Positions 8,114-18,627 of a stretch of 42,796 nt of DNA are shown here, in pieces. The stretch covers positions 1 to 42,796 of the forward strand of contig NZ_RYYV01000027.1 of assembly GCF_003977665.1 (NCBI RefSeq), in the 5' to 3' direction. This stretch comes from Dyella choica. Its GTDB lineage: Bacteria; Pseudomonadota; Gammaproteobacteria; Xanthomonadales; Rhodanobacteraceae. A model generated the notes under the pieces. The model saw only the letters and a program-made list of their open reading frames with translations. It made no database searches and was not told the origin of the DNA. Each line of letters starts with the position of its first letter. Within the stretch, counting starts at the first letter, position 1. The position numbers and the translations under genes are program-made.

Positions 8114-9316
8114 TCAGGTGTCGCGAGGCTGTGCGGCCAGGCCTGCGCTGACATTTCGTTTCAATAACCAGGCCAGGATCGGCGGCGTGATCATCGCGGT
8201 AAGCAGCGACATCGCGACAATGATCGCGTACATGCGGTCACTGAAGACCCCCGCGGCGAGTCCAAGGCTGGCGATGACCACACCTACCTCGCCGCGCGGC
8301 ACCATGCCGAAGCCGACGATGGTGGCCCCCATGCGGCCCAGCGAAAGCGCCCCCAGAAAGCCTCCCAGCAGCTTGGACACGGTGGCGATCAGCGTGACCA
8401 CCAGCAACACGACCAAGGCATCGGCATTGGCGAGCTGATGCAGGTCGATCTTGCTGCCCGTGAGCACGAAGAAGAAGGGCGTGAGCAGGGCGAGCAGCGG
8501 TTGGATCTGCTGTTCCAGCGTGTGCTGCTGGCGCGTTTCCGAAGCGATCATGCCGGCCAGGAACGCGCCGATGATCGCCGCCAGCCCGAACAAGGTGGAA
8601 ACGTAGGCCAGGCCCAGGCATAGCGCGAGCACGATCAGCAGCGGCGAATGCGTGCTATAGGGTTTTTCCAGCCAGGCAGAGTTCCAGCGCATCACGCGTG
8701 CGCCGCCCCAGCCGATCACCGCGATGAAGCCCACGGCGCTGCCCAGCACTACCAACAGATGCATTGGGTCGAAGCCTTGGCCGTCCTGCAGCGAGACCAC
8801 CACGCCCAGCAGCAGCATGGCCAGGATGTCGTCGATCACCGCGGCGCCGAGGATTACCTTGCTTTCCACGCGTTGCAGCACACCCAATTCTTGCAGCACA
8901 CGCGCCGTGATGCCCGCCGAAGTGGCCACGAACGCGGCGGCGAGGAACAGCGACTTGCCCCAGTCGAACCCCTGAGTATGCGCCCAGAAGCCGCCCATGC
9001 CGAACGGCAACAGCACGCCGAGCACGCCGACCAGGAAGGCGGATTTGCCGACCTTTTTCAGATCTTCCAGGCGCGTTTCAAGGCCGACCGAGAACAGCAG
9101 CAGCACTACGCCGATTTCGGCCAATACATCCAGCGGCGTGCCGGTGGCGATTTGCTCGGGTGCAATCCAGCCCAGCACCGAGGGTCCGATCACGCAGCCG
9201 GCGGCGATTTCGCCTACCACGCCCGGCAGCTTCAGCCGCTGCGCAAACTCCGCGCCAACCTGTGCCGCGACGAACACAATGAACAGGGCGAACAGGATCT
9301 CATTGGCGTGGTGCAA
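8114..9316 (-). CDS. CPA2-family cation:proton antiporter (KefB/Na+/H+ exchanger type)
   Basis: This 400-residue, very hydrophobic inner-membrane protein has about 12-13 predicted helices. It exchanges Na+ or K+ for protons in pH or salt homeostasis. It shows the family's N-terminal pattern (LKLPGVVGEIAAGCVIGPSV), a GLETR motif after a LLFSVGL helix, and the membrane VIDDILAML segment with the paired aspartates expected for ion exchange. Unlike KefB/KefC it stops after the membrane domain, with no TrkA-N/NAD-binding tail, so glutathione-gated K+ efflux is unlikely. The start is TTG, preceded by AAGGA at 8 bases; the nearby ATG is out of frame. A REP pair (9413-9484) lies between its start and the end of the upstream exporter gene. 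Confidence 0.88.
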   Translation of the reverse strand: MHHANEILFALFIVFVAAQVGAEFAQRLKLPGVVGEIAAGCVIGPSVLGWIAPEQIATGTPLDVLAEIGVVLLLFSVGLETRLEDLKKVGKSAFLVGVLGVLLPFGMGGFWAHTQGFDWGKSLFLAAAFVATSAGITARVLQELGVLQRVESKVILGAAVIDDILAMLLLGVVVSLQDGQGFDPMHLLVVLGSAVGFIAVIGWGGARVMRWNSAWLEKPYSTHSPLLIVLALCLGLAYVSTLFGLAAIIGAFLAGMIASETRQQHTLEQQIQPLLALLTPFFFVLTGSKIDLHQLANADALVVLLVVTLIATVSKLLGGFLGALSLGRMGATIVGFGMVPRGEVGVVIASLGLAAGVFSDRMYAIIVAMSLLTAMITPPILAWLLKRNVSAGLAAQPRDT

Positions 9317-9412
9317 GGTCCGAATCCTTCGAGCATGAATCTGTGCTTCATGCTAACTGCTCAAGCGCCGGAAGACATGCGTCAGGCTTGTAGGTGGAGT
9401 CTTGACCTGGAC

Positions 9413-9484
9413 GTAGGCTGGGAAGGCAATCCCAGCGTCGCGCGTTGCATGCATGGCAATGCTGGGTTTCGCAACCCAGCCTAC
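9413..9484. repeat. Inverted pair of GTAG-headed REP sequences (REPIN/BIME), copy A
   Basis: Two short hairpins with GTAG heads point outward. The left unit starts at 9413 (GTAG then GCTGGGA...TCCCAGC) and the right unit ends in CTAC at 9481-9484 after GCTGGGTT-TCGC-AACCCAGC. The layout matches the other copies at 18539, 30055 and 38001. The right-hand CTAC, read on the minus strand, provides the TAG stop of the DHA2 exporter. GTAG-headed REPs are known from Stenotrophomonas and are mobilised by RAYT transposases; no RAYT gene is in this window. Confidence 0.9.
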
Positions 9485-10932
9485 GGTTGCGGTCCCAGCC
9501 TGTTGGGGGCCTTGTCCAGCCGAGCGAAGACTCTGCTGGCGACGGCGGTGATCACCGCTATCACGATCACCGTCCAGTGAAACGCCGTCACGTAGGCGAT
9601 GCTGTCCTGCCCGTGCAGCAGCGTCTGCATCAGGAGGGTGGCTAGAGCGATGCCGAAGCTCATCGACAGATATTGCGTGGTGGATTGCATCGACGAGGCC
9701 ATCGAGGCGTACTTGATGTCCAGGTCGGCGTAGATCAGCGTGTTCATCACGGTGTACTGCATGCCCATGAAGCCGCCGTAGAGGAAAACAAGCAGGCAGA
9801 TCAGCGCAATCGGCGTGTGCGGGCCAAGCAGCGCGAACATTGCCAGCAGGGCAGCCACGACCAACGTATTGCCGAACAGCAGGCGGCGATAACCTAGCCG
9901 GATCAGCGCTCGGTTCACCAGCCACTTGAAGCTGATCGCTCCCAGCGCTTGCGGCACCATGATCAGGCCCGCCGCCATCGGCGACCAGCCGCAGCCCACC
10001 TGCAGGAACAGCACGTTCAGCAGGAACATACCGCTCACGCCGAGCCGTGTCAGCAGGTTGCCCGACAGCGAAACCCAGACGCTGGGCACGCGCAGCAGGC
10101 TCAGATCCGCTACCGGATGCTGCGTGCGCCGGCTGTGCCATACGTAGGCTGTGCCGAATGCAACGGCGAGCGCCACGAACAGGCCCATCTGGCCCCAACG
10201 GACGGTCTCGTCAGCGGCAAACTCGGAAGCGGCCAGCAGCAGCGCAGAAGCAGCGGCAAACAGCAGGAAGCCGAACAGATCGAAGCGATTGGCGGTATCC
10301 AGCCGGTATTCCGGCATTTCGCGTTGATTGAGCCACATGCCTACGATACCGACCGGCACATTGATCAAGAAGATCAGCCGCCAGTTGGCGTATTCCACCA
10401 GCGCGCCGCCCAGCAAGGGCCCCAGGACGGAACCGAGCAGGCCGAAGGTGGAAACCGTGCTCATCACCTGGACGAAGTCGCGTTTGTCGATGGTGCGCGC
10501 CAGTACGTAGCGGCCCACCGGCATCAGCGCCGCACCACCTATGCCCTGCAGCACGCGCGCCAAGACCAGCTCCCGCAGCGTCTGCGAGACGCCGCAGAGC
10601 AGGGAGCCCAGCGCGAACACGCTGATGGCCGCGCCGAATACCTTGCGCGTGCCGAAGCGATCGCACAACCAGGGCGTGGCCGGGATGAGAATGGCCAGGG
10701 TGAGCACGTAGCTGGTCAGCGCGCTGCGCATGTTCAGCGGCGTCTGGTGCAATGCCGTGGCCACTGCCGGCACCGCCGTGTTGACGATGGTGGAGTCCAG
10801 CGCCTGCATGAAGAACGACGCCGCCACCAGCCAGATCAGGCCGCCATAGTGTTGGCGGGTGGAGATGTCTGCAACTGCGTCCGCCGTGGCTGCGGGGGCT
10901 GAAGATGCGGCGAACGGGGAGGGCATGCCCAC
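9481..10932 (-). CDS. MFS exporter, DHA2 family (EmrB/QacA type)
   Basis: This 483-residue inner-membrane protein should have 14 helices and use the proton gradient to export drugs or metabolites. It has the DHA2 features near helix 1 (ALDSTIVNTAVPAV), motif A between helices 2 and 3 (DRFGTRKVFG), and the helix 5 motif C region (GSVLGPLLGGALVEY). The following loop is the typical WRLIFLINVPVG. It starts at GTG with an AGG 7 bases upstream; an ATG two codons later is an alternative. Its stop codon TAG lies inside the GTAG head of REP pair A. No EmrA-like adaptor gene is adjacent, so whether it forms a tripartite pump is unknown. It is divergent from ligA. Confidence 0.9.
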   Translation of the reverse strand: MGMPSPFAASSAPAATADAVADISTRQHYGGLIWLVAASFFMQALDSTIVNTAVPAVATALHQTPLNMRSALTSYVLTLAILIPATPWLCDRFGTRKVFGAAISVFALGSLLCGVSQTLRELVLARVLQGIGGAALMPVGRYVLARTIDKRDFVQVMSTVSTFGLLGSVLGPLLGGALVEYANWRLIFLINVPVGIVGMWLNQREMPEYRLDTANRFDLFGFLLFAAASALLLAASEFAADETVRWGQMGLFVALAVAFGTAYVWHSRRTQHPVADLSLLRVPSVWVSLSGNLLTRLGVSGMFLLNVLFLQVGCGWSPMAAGLIMVPQALGAISFKWLVNRALIRLGYRRLLFGNTLVVAALLAMFALLGPHTPIALICLLVFLYGGFMGMQYTVMNTLIYADLDIKYASMASSMQSTTQYLSMSFGIALATLLMQTLLHGQDSIAYVTAFHWTVIVIAVITAVASRVFARLDKAPNRLGPQP

Positions 10933-11029
10933 TATGATACCTGTTGCGGCAGCTATTTGCCTTAAGGGACGCCTACTTCCTAGGCTTGGAAAACCGCTAC
11001 CCCAAGTCTTGAGGAGGGAAGGTGGGTAG

Positions 11030-14454
<3,425 letters not shown>

Positions 14455-14494
14455 TACCGTCGCGCCGCCGCCCCATGATAAAAGTCATTCCAAA

Positions 14495-14579
14495 GGCCGT
14501 CATTCCCGCGAAAGCGGGAATCCATCTTGCTCCGATGTGTCTTTGAGAATGGATTCCCGCTTTCGCGGGAATGACGGCC
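14495..14579. repeat. Perfect 31-bp inverted repeat of ATTCCC type, between convergent genes
   Basis: The left arm 14495-14525 and right arm 14549-14579 are exact reverse complements separated by 23 bases. Each arm itself contains the 20-base palindrome ATTCCCGCGAAAGCGGGAAT. The ATTCCC-N8-GGGAAT pattern is the same as that of the dRS3 repeat of Neisseria. It sits between the convergent epmA and quinone oxidoreductase genes and could end transcription from both sides. A diverged relative lies between guaB and guaA. Confidence 0.9.
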
Positions 14580-14607
14580 AAGAGGGCAAGGTGACCTTCA
14601 TGGCAAA

Positions 14608-15615
14608 TTACCAACGCAAAAGAATTTTCCCGATGTGCGTGCTGCTTTCCATCAAGGCATGTGCATGCGCGGCTTCATGAGCGGGAAAGATGGCATGGAT
14701 GACCGGACGCAGCTGCCGGTTCGCAAACAGCGGCCACACATGCTGATGCAGCTTCTTGGCGATGGCCGCTTTGAAGGCTACCGAGCGTGCCCGCAAGGTT
14801 GAACCGGTGAGGGTGAGACGCCGGCGCATCAGCATGCCGGTGTCCAGCGTGGCTTGCATGCCACCCAGCGTGGCGATCACCACCAGCCGGCCGTCGTCGG
14901 CCAAGGCATTCAGTTCGCGCGGTAAGTAGTCGCCGGCGACCATGTCGAGGATCACGTCTACGCCGCGACCATCGGTCCAGGCGTGCACGCGTTCGACGAA
15001 ATCCTCGTTGCGATAATGGATGGCACGCGCACCCAGCGCTTCGCAGGCGCGGCACTTTTCATCGTTGCCGGCCGTGGCGAAGACCGGATGGCCCAGAGCG
15101 TGAGCGAGCTGAATTGCCGTTACGCCGATGCCGCTGGAGCCGCCCTGCACCAGCAGGCTTTCCTTTGAACCGTCTTCGCGCAAGCCCAGGCGGCCGCGCT
15201 CGAACACGTTGCTCCACACGGTGAAGTAGTTTTCCGGCAACGACGCGGCTTCGGCCACGCTTAGACCTTGCGGCACCGGCAGGCACTGGCCCAATGGCGC
15301 TACGGCGTATTGCGCGTAGCCGCCGCCGGCCAGCAAGGCGCACACGGCATCGCCAGGTTTGAGTCCGAACGGATTGCTGCCGCTGAAATCGCCATTCACC
15401 AGTTCACCGGCCACTTCCATCCCAGGCAGGTCGGGAGCGCCGCGCGGCGGCGGATAGTGACCTTGCCGCTGGAACACATCCGGGCGATTCACGCCCGCTG
15501 CCGCCACCTTAATCAGCACTTCGCCGGTGCCAGGCTGTGGCAGCGGACGCTCGACGAGTCGCAGTACCTCCGGACCCCCGAAGTGCGGAATCTCGATGGC
15601 TTGCATGGATGTCAT
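14608..15615 (-). CDS. NAD(P)H:quinone oxidoreductase, zinc-free MDR family (PIG3/Qor-like)
   Basis: This 335-residue cytosolic enzyme of the medium-chain dehydrogenase/reductase superfamily probably reduces quinones or enones with NADPH. The N-terminal GroES-like domain has the NRPDVFQRQGHYPPPRGAP signature of the PIG3/TP53I3 subgroup. The nucleotide-binding fold shows LVQGGSSGIGVTAIQLA (around residues 145-160). The zinc ligands of alcohol dehydrogenases are absent. The ATG at 15615 has a GAGGAG Shine-Dalgarno at 8 bases. Its start overlaps the stop of a possible small upstream ORF as ATGA. A perfect 10-bp hairpin lies about 36 bases upstream of the start. Confidence 0.92.
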   Translation of the reverse strand: MTSMQAIEIPHFGGPEVLRLVERPLPQPGTGEVLIKVAAAGVNRPDVFQRQGHYPPPRGAPDLPGMEVAGELVNGDFSGSNPFGLKPGDAVCALLAGGGYAQYAVAPLGQCLPVPQGLSVAEAASLPENYFTVWSNVFERGRLGLREDGSKESLLVQGGSSGIGVTAIQLAHALGHPVFATAGNDEKCRACEALGARAIHYRNEDFVERVHAWTDGRGVDVILDMVAGDYLPRELNALADDGRLVVIATLGGMQATLDTGMLMRRRLTLTGSTLRARSVAFKAAIAKKLHQHVWPLFANRQLRPVIHAIFPAHEAAHAHALMESSTHIGKILLRW

Positions 15616-15842
15616 CGGGGCAGCTCCTCACGCTTGGGACTACGGGCTTGCATCGATCCAGCGGATGGATCGATGAAGTACCTAAGGCCTCTGCCATATA
15701 CGGAAAATGGATTGAATGGCGCACGTGCTGTTGTTGAAAAAAAATCGACGCGTTCGCCATATGTTTCCATCTCTGCAAAACAGGTAGTGCTCAACGCGAG
15801 AAGAACCAAGAGAACTACAAAAATTGGGATTTCTAAAGTCAT
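15612..15842 (-). CDS. Possible small secreted or membrane-anchored protein of unknown function
   Basis: I do not recognise this frame. From the ATG at 15842 it gives 76 residues. A hydrophobic N-terminus (IPIFVVLLVLLALSTTCFA) looks like a signal peptide with possible cleavage after CFA; a polar remainder follows. The frame stays open upstream to a TTG at 15959. It favours a real gene that the stop overlaps the oxidoreductase start as ATGA. Against it, there is no clear Shine-Dalgarno and the codon use is AT-richer than its neighbours. It could equally be a chance frame in a transferred or non-coding segment. Confidence 0.35.
   Translation of the reverse strand: MTLEIPIFVVLLVLLALSTTCFAEMETYGERVDFFSTTARAPFNPFSVYGRGLRYFIDPSAGSMQARSPKREELPR
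15651..15675. promoter_or_regulatory. Perfect 10-bp palindrome upstream of the quinone oxidoreductase
   Basis: CATCGATCCA (15651-15660) and its exact complement (15666-15675) flank a 5-base loop. The palindrome ends 36 bases before the oxidoreductase start. It could be an operator or an RNA hairpin in the leader. It also lies inside the possible small ORF. Confidence 0.4.
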
Positions 15843-16035
15843 TGATCGACCGCAACAAATGGCCGCCGTACTTCGATCGCCTTTGTAAGCTTGCATAACC
15901 GATATCAAGATGACAGACCTTGATAAGGATAAGTCGAATATGTTTTTCAGGCGTTTCAAAAACAGCTAAATCCTGTCAAACGGTTACCGGGTGGCAGGTT
16001 GAACACTTCGGAATTGCCTGCCACCCTGCGCATGT

Positions 16036-16737
16036 TCATGCGCTTGCATCCACCAGCACCAGCTCGGCGTCCTCCAGCGCTTTCACTTCGAGCGTGGTTT
16101 CTTCGCGGATCGCCGCGCCGTCGCGCGGATCGAGGCGCACGCCATTGATTTCCACCGATCCCTTGGCCGGCACAAGATAGGCGTAGCGGCGTTTGTCCAG
16201 CGTGTAGCGGGCGGTTTCGCCGGCCTTCAAGGTGGCGCCGAGTACACGGGCGTTGGTGCGCAAGGGCAGGGCGTCCGTATCGCCTTGCATGCCACTGGCC
16301 AGGGTCACGAAGCGTCCGGAGCGTTCGCCGGCCGGGAAGGGCTTGGTGCCCCAGGAGGGCGCGCCACCACGTTCGTCCGGGATGATCCAGATCTGGAAGA
16401 TGCGGGTGGTTTCCGGCTCCAGGTTGTATTCGCTGTGCCGGATGCCGCTGCCGGCGCTCATCACCTGCACGTTGCCGGCTACGGTGCGGCCCTTGTTGCC
16501 CAGGTTGTCCTGGTGGGTGATCGCGCCTTCGCGCACATAGGTGATGATTTCCATGTCCGCATGCGGATGCGGCGGAAAGCCGGTTTGCGCGGCAATGCTG
16601 TCATCGTTCCACACGCGCAGCGCGCCCCAGCCCATGCGCTTGGCGTCGTCGTAGCTGGCAAACGAGAAATGGTGCTTGGCCTTGAGCCAGCCGTGATCGG
16701 CACCGCCAAGGCTATTGAATGGACGCCGTTCGATCAT
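16036..16737 (-). CDS. Pirin family bicupin protein (YhaK/YhhW-like)
   Basis: This 233-residue protein has the pirin bicupin fold. Its N-terminal cupin keeps the metal-site histidines in GFPPHPHADMEIITYV and the later GIRHSEYN; the C-terminal cupin is more diverged, as usual. The length matches the bacterial short pirins. Some relatives oxidise quercetin, others act as redox-sensing partners; the role here is unknown. The ATG at 16737 has GAGGTG 5 bases upstream. Its neighbours, a quinone oxidoreductase and an exporter on the same strand, fit a loose stress or redox theme, but the gaps are large enough for separate transcription. Confidence 0.92.
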   Translation of the reverse strand: MIERRPFNSLGGADHGWLKAKHHFSFASYDDAKRMGWGALRVWNDDSIAAQTGFPPHPHADMEIITYVREGAITHQDNLGNKGRTVAGNVQVMSAGSGIRHSEYNLEPETTRIFQIWIIPDERGGAPSWGTKPFPAGERSGRFVTLASGMQGDTDALPLRTNARVLGATLKAGETARYTLDKRRYAYLVPAKGSVEINGVRLDPRDGAAIREETTLEVKALEDAELVLVDASA

Positions 16738-16825
16738 GGGACACCTCAGTGATTTGGAATGCCGCGTAAGATACGGCCGGCCACCGCGATGCAGAACAAT
16801 CGCCAGGGAAACAGTGTGTCCCGCT

Positions 16826-18268
16826 TCAGCGATGGCGGTGCCCGCTCATTTCGTGCCCGGCGTCGGGTGCGAAAGCACGATGCCAATGGGTGGAGCTCAG
16901 TGAGATCAGGGTCACGACCAGGAACGCCACCGAGAAATTCAGTCGGCTGGGTTCGCTGTTGTGGCTCGCCGTCATGGCCAGCTTGAGAATCAGCGCGCCG
17001 CAGCACACGCCGATCGAGAGCATCAGCTGCTGCAGGGTGGAGTAGAAGCTGTTGGCCGCGCTCATGCGATCAGTCGGCACCGCTTCGTACGCGATGGTGT
17101 TGTAGGCGGTGAACTGTACCGACATGATGACACCGCAGCACACCAGCAGGCCGAACATCAGCCAGAACGGCCAATCGGCCCGGAACAACGCGCACACGGC
17201 GTAGCTCAAGCCTGCCAGCACACCGTTGTAGACCATCACGCGGCGAAAACCGATCCAGCGCAACAGGCGAGTGGTGAGCGCACGGGCAAGCAGCGCGCCG
17301 AGGGAAATGGCCAGGATCAGCTGGCCGCTGCGCAATGCGGAGAAACCGAGGCCGATCTGCAGCATCAGCGGCAGCAGGAAGGGTTGGGCGCCCTGGGTGA
17401 TGCGCATCAGTGCCCCGGAAATCACCGACAGCCGGAACGAGTCGATGCGCAGCAGGGTGAGGTCTACCGCCGGATGCTCGCGGCGCCTGGCATGGCGCAC
17501 ATAAGCCAGGCACGCGGCCGCACCGACTGTCACGAGCGTCACGCCGTTGCGCGCGCTGGTGTTCTGGCCAAACAGCTCCAGGCCGAACAGCAGGCAGCCC
17601 AGACCGACGCTGCAAAGCGCAAAACCCAGCCAGTCGAACGGAGCCGGCCGTATCGTGCAGGCCACCACCGGAATGTAGCGCCGTACCAGCCAGTAACCCA
17701 GCGCGCCGATCGGCACGTTGATGTAGAAGATCCAGCGCCAGTCGAGGTATTCGACGATGAAGCCGCCCAGCGGCGGTCCGGCCATGGTGCCGAGCACGGC
17801 AGGAATCAGCGTCCACATCATCGACGACACCAGGTGCTTGCGTTCCACCGTGCGCAGGATCACCAGGCGCCCCACCGGAGCCATCATCGCGCCACCGGTG
17901 CCTTGCAGTAGCCGCGCCGCCACCATCATCGGCAGGCTGTGGGTGAGCGAGCACAGCACCGAGCCTACGATGAACACCACCATCGAGCTGTTGAACACGC
18001 GCTTGATACCGAAGCGGTCGGCAATCGCGCCACTGACTGGAATGAGGATCGCCAGCGCGAGCAGATAGCTGGTGACGGCCACGCTCATGGCCGGTGCGGA
18101 AACAGCAAAGTCGCGCGCCATGGTGGGCAGGGCGGTGGCGAGCACCGTGCCGTCCACCTGCTCAAGGAAGATCGCGCAGCCGACGATCAGTGAAATGATG
18201 CGGTAATCGGGATACACCGGCTGGGTGGTGGCCGGCAGGTCCAGCTTTTCCTCACGCAACGCGCTCAC
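16826..18268 (-). CDS. MFS exporter, DHA2 family (second copy type)
   Basis: This is a 480-residue inner-membrane transporter with 14 expected helices. It has FLEQVDGTVLATALPTM in helix 1, the motif A loop (DRFGIKRVFN), RLLQGTGGAMMAPVGR in helix 4, and GTMAGPPLGGFIVEYLDWRW as motif C with the following loop. It is a distant relative of the exporter at 9481-10932 and probably has a different substrate. The frame opens at a TTG at 18313. The GTG at 18268 is preferred because AGGAA lies 6 bases upstream. The C-terminus is histidine-rich (THWHRAF...HEMSGHRHR), which could bind metal, though this is speculative. Confidence 0.88.
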   Translation of the reverse strand: MSALREEKLDLPATTQPVYPDYRIISLIVGCAIFLEQVDGTVLATALPTMARDFAVSAPAMSVAVTSYLLALAILIPVSGAIADRFGIKRVFNSSMVVFIVGSVLCSLTHSLPMMVAARLLQGTGGAMMAPVGRLVILRTVERKHLVSSMMWTLIPAVLGTMAGPPLGGFIVEYLDWRWIFYINVPIGALGYWLVRRYIPVVACTIRPAPFDWLGFALCSVGLGCLLFGLELFGQNTSARNGVTLVTVGAAACLAYVRHARRREHPAVDLTLLRIDSFRLSVISGALMRITQGAQPFLLPLMLQIGLGFSALRSGQLILAISLGALLARALTTRLLRWIGFRRVMVYNGVLAGLSYAVCALFRADWPFWLMFGLLVCCGVIMSVQFTAYNTIAYEAVPTDRMSAANSFYSTLQQLMLSIGVCCGALILKLAMTASHNSEPSRLNFSVAFLVVTLISLSSTHWHRAFAPDAGHEMSGHRHR

Positions 18269-18426
18269 TTTCGGTTCCTGCAGCGAGCGCAGTGGGCCTA
18301 GGCCTGGTGACAAGGCTGTCGGAAGCGCCCGGGACGTGGGCGCATCGGGGTGTGCGCCGCAACGTGTCGCATTATTCGCTGGGCGGGCGGGGAGGACAAG
18401 CGTGATGGCTTCGCACTGGCTGCAAA

Positions 18427-18537
18427 CTCCTCCCTCTCTTACGTGTAGTAGAGCCTGTCCTCGAATGCTTTAGTCGGGGAGGAGGGCCGGGGTGGGGTGA
18501 AGCAACCTTGCGGTGAATTCGAATACGGCGGCAAGCG
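18427..18537. repeat. Decayed copy of the long CCCTCCCC/GGGGAGGG palindrome
   Basis: It shares with the copies at 32281 and 42592 the TACGTGTAGTAG centre and the block GGGGTGGGGTGAAGCAACC, followed by a degraded GCGGTGAATTC...CGGCAAGC stretch. The outer arms have many substitutions, about 25 foreign bases interrupt the left half, and the right half (CCCCACCCCAACC...) is absent, replaced by REP pair B. Confidence 0.7.
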
Positions 18538-18538
18538 C

Positions 18539-18606
18539 GTAGGCTGGGATGGCAATCCCAGCTTCCCTTGCCGGTTACGGATGCTGGGATTGCCATCCCA
18601 GCCTAC
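18539..18606. repeat. Inverted pair of GTAG-headed REP sequences, copy B
   Basis: GTAG at 18539-18542 is followed by the GCTGGGAT-GGCA-ATCCCAGC hairpin; the mirror unit ends in CTAC at 18603-18606. The arms are near-perfect complements. It stands 21 bases past the thiolase stop at 18628, so it may act as the end of the fatty-acid transcript, but here it does not supply the stop codon. Confidence 0.92.
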
Positions 18607-18627
18607 GCGGTCTCTACAAACAGGGGC

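Larger units (their letters stand above)
18269..18627. other. 359-bp intergenic region made largely of repeats
   Basis: Between the DHA2 exporter start and the thiolase stop there is no supported gene. It holds a decayed copy of the long palindrome (about 18427-18537), directly abutting REP pair B (18539-18606). The exporter promoter must lie right of 18268, but no good -35/-10 pair was found. Confidence 0.6.

Noticed and set aside
9353-10198. 281-codon minus-strand frame overlapping the DHA2 exporter
   Set aside because: Same strand but a different frame from the exporter, Arg/Ala/Pro-rich, no hydrophobic segments; a frame shadow.
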